The notes: a model not told the origin generated them from the letters alone. A DNA stretch of 64,000 bases from an uncultured Lachnospiraceae bacterium (GCA_946405625.1 CAMJHQ010000007.1:1-64000); one strand, 5' to 3'; positions 35,880-44,869 are shown, counted from the stretch's first letter. Numbers and translations are program-made.

Positions 35880-36734
35880 TTACTCATACATCAGATATTT
35901 TTTTAAACTATGGAGACATTTCTTTGCCTCTCTTCTTCCGATCATATAAACCCGCTTAAGCTTCTCAGGATTTCTCTCTATCCTGTCTATTTCGAGCTTC
36001 TCGGAAGGTCTGATCACAAAAAGTGAATTTGCCGCTTCTCTTTCACGGATATACTTGATCGTATCATTATATACCTCGGCACGTTTTGAAAGTGCCTTAG
36101 CTATTGCCGGATACTTTCTTCTCATGATTGAAGCCGTGGCCTTCTGAGAGGTTCCGTACTTCTTGATATACCCTTCGGGCCGTGTGAGAACGACTACATT
36201 TCTGTCATATCCGATGCTTTCAAAATACTTTACGGGAATTGAATCAGCGATTCCTCCGTCCAGCATCTCGCGTCTTCCGATCTTAACGGTTTTTGAAACC
36301 AGCGGAAGTGATGCAGATGCTCTCATCCACTCAAGATCGTAATATGTTCCTCTCGAAATTTTATGATATATCGCATGTCCCGTTCGTACATCGGTCGCAA
36401 CAACATAAAAATCCATCGGATTATTCTTGAAGGTTTCCACATCAAAGAAGTCCAGTTTAGTCGGAAGATAATGATAACAGAATTCGGCCCCGAATATATT
36501 CCCCGTTTTAATCAGCGACTTAATACTGCAGTATCTGTCGTCCCTGCAATACTTCATGTTATATCTGATAGCTCGGCCGATCTGATGAGATTTATAATTG
36601 CATCCGAATATAGCTCCCGCAGATACTCCTATCGTTCCGTCAAATACTATTCCTTCTTCCATGAAGACATCCAGCACGCCTGCGGTGAACATACCCCGCA
36701 TGCCGCCGCCTTCAAGTATAAGCCCCTTTTTCAT
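35880..36734 (-). CDS. Patatin-like phospholipase
   Basis: A 284-residue cytoplasmic-type protein of the RssA/YjjU patatin group. It starts with the oxyanion-hole motif LILEGGGMRGMFTAGVLDVF, has the nucleophile elbow GVSAGAIFG (Ser about 40) and the dyad Asp in DGGIADSIPVKYF. The dyad is complete, so acyl-hydrolase activity on phospholipid is expected. AAGGAG lies 5 bases before the ATG. It appears to be transcribed alone. Confidence 0.92.
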   Translation of the reverse strand: MKKGLILEGGGMRGMFTAGVLDVFMEEGIVFDGTIGVSAGAIFGCNYKSHQIGRAIRYNMKYCRDDRYCSIKSLIKTGNIFGAEFCYHYLPTKLDFFDVETFKNNPMDFYVVATDVRTGHAIYHKISRGTYYDLEWMRASASLPLVSKTVKIGRREMLDGGIADSIPVKYFESIGYDRNVVVLTRPEGYIKKYGTSQKATASIMRRKYPAIAKALSKRAEVYNDTIKYIREREAANSLFVIRPSEKLEIDRIERNPEKLKRVYMIGRREAKKCLHSLKKYLMYE

Positions 36735-36847
36735 ATATACTCCTTAAAATCCGCTTATTTCAAGCATGAAAGCCATTTATCCTTTTACGTATATTTTGAT
36801 ATTATATCACACCGTTTACTGCATAGCTAATTAAACTTAAAATATTT

Positions 36848-36893
36848 AAGCCCTATGGAAAGTTCAGTCTGTCAGAAACCTTCCACAGGGCTT
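36848..36893 (-). terminator. Terminator of the serpin gene
   Basis: A stem aagccct-x-tggaa (36848-36860) with ttcca-x-agggctt (36881-36893) has one internal mismatch and a 20-base loop. It lies 21 bases downstream of the serpin stop. The T run is better on the plus strand, so polarity is not certain. Confidence 0.55.
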
Positions 36894-36913
36894 ATTTTCT
36901 TAATATTTTTCGA

Positions 36914-38248
36914 TTATTTCATGGTATTCTGAGCACCCATAAAGATAGGCATATTCGTCTCATTGTCAATTATCAGATAAATAAACGGACGATCAAGTTC
37001 TATCACTATCGGATCCTCCGGTGCTTCCATTACACATCCTTCGGTCATTTCGATAGCTGTAGCGGCTGCCGCCTCTGTTCCTTCTCTGTTAACGTCTATA
37101 TAGGTTTTATGGATAACTCTTGATATATAAAGCTGTCCATCCCACATTTTAGAGAAATCAGCGTCCGGATTAAATGCATTATTAATTCCAAGGCTCTTAA
37201 GCGGATCGACCATTTCAGCCGAATACTCTGTTTTAAATTCAGGGAGCTTATAATAACATTTCTTTGTTGAAAAGAATTCTATATCTTCAACTATGCTTTC
37301 GTCCTCTTCTATAAGCGAATTTACAAATTCACTCAGCGTCTGGTCACTCGGTGGAAGGATTCCCACGAAAGAATACTCTCCGCCTTTATAATCAACCTGG
37401 AAGCCCTGACCTCTTCCGAATGTAAAATACTTGCCACACTCTCCCGAAAGCATTGTTACAGTCGAAACTTCTCCGTCATCATTCGTAAACTCATAATCCT
37501 CAATGATCTGATCATCCGAAAAAGCTTCATTCCATTCACCCTTAAATGCAACCGCATTTATAAGCATCACGCTTCCCTGAGGTGTTTCCCCGATTATTGT
37601 CGGAATCATTCCGTAAGTTTCATTGCTGACCCATTCATTGATCGTATCTTTTGCCTTATCATCGAAAGGAAGTCCCGTAACTACCGGAGCATAATATGAT
37701 TTTACGGTTTTTAAATAATCATCCTTAAGCCTGATATTATTACTGTCAGGTGTATTAACCCATATAGAATTTGCAACATTCCAATTTACATCCTGATTGC
37801 TGCTCATTTTCCCCGATAGATATCCCAGATCTTTGTTCATATCCGAGATTCCGACGCCGCCGCCGATTACCTTTTCCATTTCGGAAAGATTTTTTCCGTC
37901 GGCACCGTTTTCAACCATTCCGAATGCCATCTCAATAGAGAACGGTGATATCAGAACATTTCCTCCTTTTTCAGCCTCCAGACATTTTCCGAGCATCTTG
38001 AGAGCTGCCTTATCCATATTTACATAGTCGCCGTAATAAGCATTTTCCTTATCTTCCGGTCTGTCTCCCGAATCATCAAATCTTGTAACATATTCCACAT
38101 TTGACTTTGGAACATCATTTCCTGCTGCAAGATTGTTAGTGCCCAGCTTAACCTCTGAAGCTGCTTGGCCCGATGCACTGCCGCATCCTGTCATCATTAC
38201 CATTGCCGCAAGTATTGCAGCTGTTCTGCTACTGTTTACCCTTTTCAT
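36914..38248 (-). CDS. Serpin-family protease inhibitor, predicted lipoprotein
   Basis: A 444-residue serpin. The N terminus is a lipoprotein signal (SSRTAAILAAMVMMTGCG, lipobox MTGC), so it should be anchored on the outer face. Serpin marks are ISPFSIEMAFGMVENGADG, NVANSIWV, LINAVAFKGEWNEAF and the hinge EGTEAAAATA, which is of the inhibitory type (small residues P12-P9). The loop beyond the hinge (IEMTEGCVMEAPEDP) is about 6 residues longer than in antitrypsin, so P1 cannot be set; Gly by strict counting, Met nearby. The ATG at 38248 (AAGG 9 bases before) is preferred over the GTG at 38266. Confidence 0.92.
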   Translation of the reverse strand: MKRVNSSRTAAILAAMVMMTGCGSASGQAASEVKLGTNNLAAGNDVPKSNVEYVTRFDDSGDRPEDKENAYYGDYVNMDKAALKMLGKCLEAEKGGNVLISPFSIEMAFGMVENGADGKNLSEMEKVIGGGVGISDMNKDLGYLSGKMSSNQDVNWNVANSIWVNTPDSNNIRLKDDYLKTVKSYYAPVVTGLPFDDKAKDTINEWVSNETYGMIPTIIGETPQGSVMLINAVAFKGEWNEAFSDDQIIEDYEFTNDDGEVSTVTMLSGECGKYFTFGRGQGFQVDYKGGEYSFVGILPPSDQTLSEFVNSLIEEDESIVEDIEFFSTKKCYYKLPEFKTEYSAEMVDPLKSLGINNAFNPDADFSKMWDGQLYISRVIHKTYIDVNREGTEAAAATAIEMTEGCVMEAPEDPIVIELDRPFIYLIIDNETNMPIFMGAQNTMK

Positions 38249-38403
38249 AATACTTTTTCCTTTCACATAAATATATTCAGCTCATCGCTTATAATTTATA
38301 TACGGACCTATATTATATATTTATGGAAATTTTTAAAAAGAAATATTTATGAATTGTTTTTGTATTTATATTTTTTATACTTTTGCTCCGTCTTATAACT
38401 GTT

Positions 38404-38485
38404 CTTTACGGCAGAATAAGGCAATCGGTATTTATATCCGAAATCTTTACGGCAGAATAAGGCAATCGGCATTCATATCCGAAAC
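38404..38485. repeat. 41-bp tandem duplication over a gene 3' end
   Basis: Two adjacent 41-base units (38404-38444 and 38445-38485) are identical at 38 positions; the three differences are all T/C changes. The right unit contains the last codons and stop of the FMN-dehydrogenase gene; the left unit is an extra copy of this gene end, including another stop codon. Confidence 0.9.
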
Positions 38486-39343
38486 TGTTGGATAACCTGT
38501 ACAGCTCATTATAAATCTCAGCTCATCGTTTACTTTACGGATAAATCTCTCAACTCCGAGACTTCCCTCATCTTCAAGTGACGAAAGCATCGATCGTCCA
38601 ACTGCAGCCGCATCTGCTCCGAGTGCAATTGCTTTATAAACATCCGCTCCCGATGCAATACCGCAGTCAACTATGATCTTCACATTTCTTCCCTCCAGAG
38701 CCTCTCTTATCTCCGGAAGGACCATCATCGGAGGTGCTGCATATGGCATACGTCCGTGATGATGGCTGACTATTATAGCAGCCGCTCCGATATCGGCACA
38801 TTTTACCGCATCCTCTTTACTGAGAACACCCTTAACTACAAAAGGCAGCTTGGTTGACTCTACATATGAACCGAGCATATCCATAGTCTGGACAGCCATT
38901 TCCTCTCCGATGACTATATCCGCACCGTGTTCACCGAAAATATGATCTATATCCATTCCTACTGCAAAAGCTCCCGCTTCCTCAGCGAATTTAAACTGAT
39001 CTCTCACTTTCCCGTTATCGGCATATGGCTTAACTATACGTACAGTTTTTGCTCCCGTTGCTATTATGCGGCTGAACATATCATTCTCCATCATTCCGAC
39101 GAAATTCAAGATATTCAGCTCCTTTGCGGCAGCAGAATACTCTTCAAGTCCAGTCAGTTCCCTTCCGTTAAAGCATCCGAGATGTGAAAATGCCGGAGTC
39201 ATTACGGGCATATCAAATTTCTCTCCGAACATTTCCGTGCCTGTATCGGCAATAACCGAATCTATCAGCCTCTCCTTTATGAGAATGCTGTCCATATATT
39301 TTGCTGTGATTTCGTTGGCATCATATAATCTGCTATAGCTCAT
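38447..39343 (-). CDS. FMN-dependent alpha-hydroxy-acid dehydrogenase-like protein
   Basis: A 298-residue TIM-barrel flavoprotein of the lactate oxidase/dehydrogenase family, shorter than the usual 350-400 residues. Seen are FVVKGVLSKEDAVKCADIGAAAIIVSHHHGR, where the usual SNHGGR reads SHHHGR, and IIVDCGIASGADVYKAIALGADAAAVGRSML (FMN phosphate site). The substrate is unknown. AGGAGG lies 6 bases before the ATG. It is the last gene of the operon starting at 43834 and follows the broken isomerase gene by 20 bases. A tandem copy of its 3' end lies just beyond its stop. Confidence 0.85.
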   Translation of the reverse strand: MSYSRLYDANEITAKYMDSILIKERLIDSVIADTGTEMFGEKFDMPVMTPAFSHLGCFNGRELTGLEEYSAAAKELNILNFVGMMENDMFSRIIATGAKTVRIVKPYADNGKVRDQFKFAEEAGAFAVGMDIDHIFGEHGADIVIGEEMAVQTMDMLGSYVESTKLPFVVKGVLSKEDAVKCADIGAAAIIVSHHHGRMPYAAPPMMVLPEIREALEGRNVKIIVDCGIASGADVYKAIALGADAAAVGRSMLSSLEDEGSLGVERFIRKVNDELRFIMSCTGYPTVSDMNADCLILP

Positions 39344-39363
39344 TTCAACCCTCCTATTAAATC

Positions 39364-40188
39364 TTAATATAGCCCATGCAATTCTTTCTTCAGATAATCC
39401 ATATATTTCAGGTATTCCTCATCCGTACTTAGATGTTCCAGAATTACAGGCATTTCGGGATCTATCTCATTCATTCTCTCGATATAATATCTTAGCGGAA
39501 ACTCACCGCATCCCGGAGGGCACTCGGTCATATGTACCGTATAATCCTCTTCCAGATGTATATCCTTGATATGACAGCTCCTGATCTTGTTTCCAAGCAG
39601 AGCTGCACATTCATCAACCAGTGTTTCCGCATTATAATACCTGTCTATAGAATTAGTCATATTAATAATATCCAGATGTACAAGGAACCTGTCTCTTCCG
39701 ACTTCCTCAAGAAGCCTTACATAATCCATCGGACCGGTCGGGATCATCCACGGCATAGGTTCAAGCGTGAAAAATGTATTCTTTACATTTGCCGTATCAA
39801 TTATTTCCTGTACCATTTTTACGGTTAATCGGCGGGCCTCGTCAGTAAAATTCTCCTTATAATGACCATCCCATCTCGGGCCGAAGGCACCTGCTACATT
39901 TACGGCACATCTTGCCCCGAGAAAATCCGCAAGCCTGAGCTGCTCCACAGCATAATCCATATTTTTTTTACGCTCGTCCGGATCCGGAGAAAGTGCATTT
40001 CTCTAGATTCCCACCTCTGCGATCATAAGGCCGTGTCGTTCTGCGGCCTCCTTATATTCTATGATCTTCTCTTCCGGTTCATCGCTCTGAACGGGAAAAA
40101 CGACCGCTCCCATTCCGAGTTTTATCTGATTTTCCGCCCACTCCTCAGCCGAACTGTGTGCAAGCGGTGATGACGTACCAAGTCTCAT
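39364..40188 (-). pseudogene. Sugar phosphate isomerase/epimerase split by an in-frame amber codon
   Basis: One reading frame of 275 codons encodes a xylose-isomerase-like TIM-barrel protein: start MRLGTSSPLAHSSAEEWAEN, then AERHGLMIAEVGI, TAG (40003-40005), RNALSPDPDERKKNMDYA, TFFTLEPMPWMIPTGPMDYV, DIINMTNSIDRYY, and a metal-site region VILEHL. Both parts are in the same frame with no other lesion. Relatives usually have Trp after the EVG motif, so TGG to TAG is the likely change. GAGGAG lies 7 bases before the ATG at 40188. The downstream part has an ATG at 39960 but no good ribosome site. It may be a recent pseudogene, a sequencing error or a readthrough gene. Confidence 0.8.
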
Positions 40189-40198
40189 ACTATCTCTC

Positions 40199-40240
40199 CT
40201 CTTTAAGAAATCGTGCCACCTCTTTACGAAATTGTGCCAC
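40199..40240. repeat. 21-bp tandem repeat in the isomerase leader
   Basis: Two adjacent 21-base units (40199-40219 and 40220-40240) are identical at 19 positions; consensus ctctttaMgaaatYgtgccac. They lie 10 to 52 bases upstream of the isomerase ATG on the minus strand. A further small dyad (agcat with atgct) follows at about 40245-40260. Confidence 0.8.
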
Positions 40241-40353
40241 CGCAGAGCATGCAGAATGCTGCAGCACACTTTGCGATGACACAATCTCTCATGTTCCAAA
40301 TTCCGATTCAGTTACATAATCGTGTTTAATTAGTTTCAATCATATTTCTTCGC

Positions 40354-41475
40354 TTATTTATCCAGAATATCTCCGGCTTCCTTAAGCAGTTCAATGATCG
40401 GAAGATGCTGCGGGCAGACTCCCTCACATTGTCCGCAGGCTATACAATCGGATGCTTTTCCATGCCTCTGAACCAGTCCTGAATAGAAATTCTTCGATCT
40501 CCAGTCATCCGGATAACGGCGAAGTGTATTGATCGTCCTGAAAACATCAGGGATGCTGATCTGCATCGGACATCCCGGTGTACAATACTTACATGCTGTA
40601 CATCCTATCTGAGGTATACTGAGTATATCGTTCGTAACCTCATTTATTATACCGAGCTCTTCATCTGTAATAGGCTCGAAATCGGTAAATGTACCGATAT
40701 TGTCCATCATCTGATCTTCCGTAGACATTCCCGAAAGAACAGTCATAACTCCCGGAAGTGATGCAACGAATCTGAGTGCCCAGGAAGCAACTGAACTGTC
40801 GGGTCTCTTAGCCTTAAACTTAGCTTCTATTTCAGGTGCCATATTTGCAAGCATTCCGCCTCTTACAGGTTCCATAACGATTATCGGTATATTTCTCTCA
40901 TGAAGTATATTATAGAGTTCTTCCGACCTTACAACAGGATTTGTACGGTCCAGATAATTAAGCTGGATCTGGACAAATTCTACTTCAGGATGAGCATCCA
41001 GTATTTTCTCGAGAAGTTCGGGACTTCCGTGATAAGAGAATCCGAAGTGTCTGATCTTTCCCTCTGCCTTTTTCTGCATACCCCATTTGAAGCAGTCATA
41101 CTTTACGTATGTATCATAGTTGTTGCCGTCCTCGATTGAGTGAAGAAGATAAAAATCATAATAATCAACTCCCGCACGCTCGAGCTGCTCATTGAAAATT
41201 CTCTCAACATCGCTCTCCTGCTTGATCTCCCATGCAGGAAGCTTTGTAGCTATCATGAAGCTGTCTCTCGGATATCTCTTTACAAGTGCTTCGCGAGCAG
41301 CAACCTCAGACTTACCGCCATGATATACATAAGCTGTATCGAAGTATCTTTTATCCATCTTCATATACTCATCGACCATTGCCGATACTCTGTCGATGTC
41401 AACCTGTCCATCCTTCTCAGGAAGTCTCATAAGACCAAATCCTAACTTCGGCATCAAACTCAAATCAATACTCAT
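40354..41475 (-). CDS. Aldo/keto reductase with C-terminal 4Fe-4S ferredoxin domain
   Basis: A 373-residue protein. Residues about 1-275 form an aldo/keto reductase barrel (MPKLGFGLMRLPEKDGQ; Asp and Tyr of the tetrad in YFDTAYVYHGGKSE; DFYLLHSIEDGN). The tail holds two cysteine motifs, CTACKYCTPGCP and CIACGQCEGVCP, for two 4Fe-4S clusters. It probably reduces a sugar-derived carbonyl using electrons from NAD(P)H or ferredoxin. AGGAGG lies 8 bases before the ATG at 41475, which excludes the 17-residue longer form. It is the third gene of the operon. Confidence 0.9.
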   Translation of the reverse strand: MSIDLSLMPKLGFGLMRLPEKDGQVDIDRVSAMVDEYMKMDKRYFDTAYVYHGGKSEVAAREALVKRYPRDSFMIATKLPAWEIKQESDVERIFNEQLERAGVDYYDFYLLHSIEDGNNYDTYVKYDCFKWGMQKKAEGKIRHFGFSYHGSPELLEKILDAHPEVEFVQIQLNYLDRTNPVVRSEELYNILHERNIPIIVMEPVRGGMLANMAPEIEAKFKAKRPDSSVASWALRFVASLPGVMTVLSGMSTEDQMMDNIGTFTDFEPITDEELGIINEVTNDILSIPQIGCTACKYCTPGCPMQISIPDVFRTINTLRRYPDDWRSKNFYSGLVQRHGKASDCIACGQCEGVCPQHLPIIELLKEAGDILDK

Positions 41476-41542
41476 TCCCCAATCCTCCTTTGATAATGTA
41501 TACTTTCTTTCCTCTTGTTCTGACAATGATTCTTCGTCAGAT

Positions 41543-42565
41543 TTATATAAGTTCCTTTGATTTTTCTATAGCTGCGATGACTCGTTCGCACCAGTCATCA
41601 AATTCAGGATCTTCTACCTGACATTCCGGATGTGAAAGGACATACTGAAGTGCTATCCTTACACCCTGATCAAACCTGACCGTAGTCTTCATATCCGGAA
41701 CGGCTCTCTTCAATTTGCTGTTATCAAAAACAACAGATACAGCCTTATCTCCGATCAGGCTTCCTTCAAAATCAAATCCATACTTATCGCCTACCGCACT
41801 CAGGAATTCAGATGATACGTGATAAGCCTTCAGCTCAACTCCCAGAGCATCCGCTACAGTCTGATATATCTGATTCCATGTAAGTGTCTCATCGCCGGTT
41901 ATCTGGAATGCTTCTCCTATTGCATGAGGATTACCCATAAGTCCTGTATAGCCTGTCGCAAAATCCTTATTAAATGTTACCGTCCAGAGTGATGTTCCGT
42001 CTCCCTGAATTATGACAGGCTTACCTTCCTGCATACGCTTTATAACCTGATAGAATCCCTTCTTACCATGAACTCCGAGAGGTATATTTCTCTCATCATA
42101 GGTATGGCTCGGACGGATTATTGTAACAGGAAATCCCTCTGTTCTATACTTCTCCATCAGGAATTCTTCACATGCGATCTTGTTTCTTGAATACTCCCAA
42201 TGCGGATTTGCAAGTGTTGTTCCTTCTGTTATCACATAGCTTGCGGCTGGCTTGTTATAAGCCGAAGCGGAACTGATATACATATACTGCTTTGTCTTGC
42301 CCTTGAAGAGTCTGTAATCTCTCTCCACAGCATCAACAGTAAATCCTATAAATTCACTTACAACATCGAAGGTCATTCCTCCGATCTTCTCACGGACATC
42401 ATCCTCATTATATACATCAGCGACAATCTGATGAACCGATTCCGGTACTATGTCACTTCTGTTTCCTCTGTTGAGAAGCCATACCTCCCAAGCCGGATCC
42501 TCCGCAAGTTTCTTAACTATTGCGGTACTGATAGTTCCCGTACCGCCAATAAATAACGCCTTCAT
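41543..42565 (-). CDS. NAD-dependent epimerase/dehydratase-family protein
   Basis: A 340-residue extended short-chain dehydrogenase. The Rossmann glycine motif is ALFIGGTGTISTAIVKKL (about 3-20). The substrate part has IIRPSHTYDERNIPLGVHGKKGF and FQITGDETLTWNQIYQTVADALG, as in chloroplast-RNP/isoflavone-reductase-like members. The usual YxxxK is seen as YSRNK at about 133-137. Reaction unknown; nucleotide-sugar, sugar or sugar-acid substrates are all possible. GGAGG lies 5 bases before the ATG. It is the second gene of the operon. Confidence 0.85.
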   Translation of the reverse strand: MKALFIGGTGTISTAIVKKLAEDPAWEVWLLNRGNRSDIVPESVHQIVADVYNEDDVREKIGGMTFDVVSEFIGFTVDAVERDYRLFKGKTKQYMYISSASAYNKPAASYVITEGTTLANPHWEYSRNKIACEEFLMEKYRTEGFPVTIIRPSHTYDERNIPLGVHGKKGFYQVIKRMQEGKPVIIQGDGTSLWTVTFNKDFATGYTGLMGNPHAIGEAFQITGDETLTWNQIYQTVADALGVELKAYHVSSEFLSAVGDKYGFDFEGSLIGDKAVSVVFDNSKLKRAVPDMKTTVRFDQGVRIALQYVLSHPECQVEDPEFDDWCERVIAAIEKSKELI

Positions 42566-42658
42566 TGTAACCTCCGATTTTATTATATATCTTTACCCAT
42601 ACATCTTCATTCAATTCATTTATTACTTTCAGGTTTATATTATTCAGGTTTATTATTT

Positions 42659-43834
42659 CTAAACCATCATTTCATAGATCTTTGTGCAATCCTCTTCATC
42701 GAGCGTTACAAAGCCCGTAATAGTTCCGTCTCTTCCGTCACCTCTGCAGAGTACCTCAACAAGCTTCGGAATATCCTCTTTCTTTGCTCCAAGTTCTTCA
42801 AAGTTTGACGGCATTCCGAGAGAAATAAGGAACTTCTGAAATGCTTCGATACCCTCAAGTGCCGTAACCTCAGGATTTTCAAAGTTCATTTCACAACCCC
42901 ATACACGAACAGCCACCTGAGCGAAACGCATAACATTATGCTTCATTACATATCTGAATACTGCCGGCATTGTAACCGCAAGACCTGCACCGTGTGCGCA
43001 GTCATAAAGAGCGGAAAGCTCATGCTCTATTGTATGACTGTTCCAGTCCTGACTTCTTCCGACACCGCAGGAATGATTATGTGCCATCATGCCTGCCCAC
43101 ATGATATTTGCTCTTGCCTGATAATTATTCGGATCGGCGATAACTCTCGGAGCCTCATATTTCATTGTAAGAAGCAGTGCTTCGATCAGTCTGTCCGTAA
43201 CCTCAACCTCTGTAGAATTTGTAATATATCTCTCATAGAGATGTGCCATAATATCTGTAGCTCCGGCTGCTGTCTGATATGCCGGAAGAGTCTGTGTAAG
43301 TTCAGGATTAAGGATGCTGAACTTAGGTCTTATAGCATCTCCGCTGGCACCTCTCTTAAACATTCCCTCTTCCTTTGTGATAACCGAATCAGGACTGCCC
43401 TCACTGCCTGCTGCAGAAATAGTAAGTATGGTTCCTACAGGAAGCGCTTCCTCAATTCTCTTTCCCTGATAGAAATCCCAGAAATCTCCGTCATATACGG
43501 TTCCTGCGGCAATAGCCTTAGAGGAATCGATTACGCTTCCTCCTCCGACTGCAAGTACGAAGTCGACGCCTTCCTCTCTGCAGAGCTCAATTCCTTCATA
43601 AACAAGACCGCTTCTCGGATTCGGCTTAACACCGCCGAGCGCTATATAATCTATTCCTTCCTCCTCAAGAGATTTCTTTACTCTGTCAAGAAGACCGGAT
43701 TTCTCGGCACTTTTTCCTCCATAATGAAGGAGCACCTTGCTGCCACCGAACTTCTTTACATATTTTCCGGCATCCTTCTCAGTTTCCTTACCAAATGCAA
43801 AAAATGTCGGTGAATAAAATGTAAAATTTTCCAT
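42659..43834 (-). CDS. Iron-containing alcohol dehydrogenase
   Basis: A 391-residue group III (BdhA/YqhD-like) NAD(P)H-dependent alcohol dehydrogenase. Seen are the cofactor motif DFVLAVGGGSVIDSSKAIAAG, the metal-binding region TDIMAHLYERY and HNHSCGVGRSQDWNSHTIEHELSALYDCAHGAGLAVTMPAV with the expected Asp and His ligands. AAGGA lies 7 bases before the ATG at 43834; the longer reading from 43864 has no such site. It is the first gene of the five-gene operon and is divergent from the AraC-family gene at 44012. Physiological substrate unknown. Confidence 0.92.
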   Translation of the reverse strand: MENFTFYSPTFFAFGKETEKDAGKYVKKFGGSKVLLHYGGKSAEKSGLLDRVKKSLEEEGIDYIALGGVKPNPRSGLVYEGIELCREEGVDFVLAVGGGSVIDSSKAIAAGTVYDGDFWDFYQGKRIEEALPVGTILTISAAGSEGSPDSVITKEEGMFKRGASGDAIRPKFSILNPELTQTLPAYQTAAGATDIMAHLYERYITNSTEVEVTDRLIEALLLTMKYEAPRVIADPNNYQARANIMWAGMMAHNHSCGVGRSQDWNSHTIEHELSALYDCAHGAGLAVTMPAVFRYVMKHNVMRFAQVAVRVWGCEMNFENPEVTALEGIEAFQKFLISLGMPSNFEELGAKKEDIPKLVEVLCRGDGRDGTITGFVTLDEEDCTKIYEMMV

Positions 43835-43947
43835 ATGATTTTCCTTTCTTTTTAAATCAGCCATAGTGCCTGTTCCGATGGCAAAATCATGATCGTAACT
43901 ATTAATTATTCTAATTCACTGACATTACAAAAAACAGAAGATATTTA

Positions 43948-43975
43948 TTGAATTTTGCCCACTTTTTGCTATTAT
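43948..43975 (+). promoter_or_regulatory. Candidate promoter of the AraC-family gene
   Basis: TTGAAT (43948-43953) and TATTAT (43970-43975) are separated by 16 bases, 36 bases before the GTG start at 44012. The divergent interval 43835-44011 must also hold the promoter of the alcohol dehydrogenase operon, which I could not fix. Confidence 0.45.
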
Positions 43976-44011
43976 TATATTATAAATCAAAAAATTAAGG
44001 AGATTGAAACT

Positions 44012-44869
44012 GTGGATAATAACCCTTATGAAATAATCAGATATCCCGGTGTTCAGGGTGTTTCGATAACCGACAGGAATATTCCCGAAAGCTTTCATTC
44101 TCACTGGCATAATGCGGCAGAATTCGTCTGTGCATTAAAGGATGGCTGTAAATACAAGGTACGTAATAATACCTATACATTAAGTAAAGGGGATATTCTT
44201 CTTATATGGCCGAGAGAACTTCATGAAATAGTCCATACGCCTACCGGCGGAATGGTATTTATTCAGTTTTCATCAGATCTGCTCGAACAAAATCTCGACC
44301 TTCTATCTATGGCCAAATTCTTTGCCGAATGTCATCACATCGAAGCAAGCAATGCGCCGGCACTGACATCTTCTATAGCCGCAAAAATACATGAAATAGG
44401 CAGTCTGATCTCGTCAGACATGAATTTCATCGAAACACGTTGTAAAATGCGGGTATATGATATCATTTTAAACATCGGCGAATATATAGTTCAGACCAAG
44501 CAGGAACAGATAAAAGATTCCGAACATTCGAATATATCCTGGAAGCATATAAATGCTGCCTGCAGTTATATATCGGAGCATTCAACGGAGAATCTGACTC
44601 AGACTGAAGTTGCTGCTCATGTCGGCCTCAGTCCTTATTACTTTTCAAGGCTGTTTAAGGAATATATGCAGATGACATTTCCGGCATACCTTTCGGGAAT
44701 ACGAGTAAGATCCGCCATAAGACTCTTGTCGGACGAATCTCTGTCCATTACGGATACTGCTTTTATGTCAGGCTTCCAGTCAACTACTGCATTCAACAAA
44801 ATCTTCCGTGAACAGACAGGCTGTTCGCCAAGAGATTTCAGGAAGCTTCATCTTCATTCTAACAAATAG
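44012..44869 (+). CDS. AraC-family transcriptional regulator
   Basis: A 285-residue regulator. The N-terminal part is a cupin-like sensor domain (FHSHWHNAAEFVCALKDGCKYKVRNNTYTLSKGDILLIWPRELHEI). The C-terminal 100 residues hold two helix-turn-helix motifs (TQTEVAAHVGLSPYYFSRLFKEYM and SITDTAFMSGFQSTTAFNKIFREQTGCSPRDFRK). The start is GTG with AAGGAG 9 bases upstream; a longer reading from 43955 lacks a ribosome site. It is divergent from the five-gene operon 43834-38447, which it probably activates in response to a sugar or sugar acid. Confidence 0.9.
   Translation: MDNNPYEIIRYPGVQGVSITDRNIPESFHSHWHNAAEFVCALKDGCKYKVRNNTYTLSKGDILLIWPRELHEIVHTPTGGMVFIQFSSDLLEQNLDLLSMAKFFAECHHIEASNAPALTSSIAAKIHEIGSLISSDMNFIETRCKMRVYDIILNIGEYIVQTKQEQIKDSEHSNISWKHINAACSYISEHSTENLTQTEVAAHVGLSPYYFSRLFKEYMQMTFPAYLSGIRVRSAIRLLSDESLSITDTAFMSGFQSTTAFNKIFREQTGCSPRDFRKLHLHSNK

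Noticed and set aside
40003-40299. 98-codon frame taken as a separate protein starting at 40299
   Set aside because: Its C-terminal two thirds are the N-terminal part of the isomerase gene with a start at 40188; the upstream part is the tandem repeat leader.
42938-43813. 291-codon plus-strand frame opposite the iron alcohol dehydrogenase gene
   Set aside because: Antisense shadow: Cys/Ser/Ile-rich, no recognisable domain, while the minus strand encodes a complete dehydrogenase.
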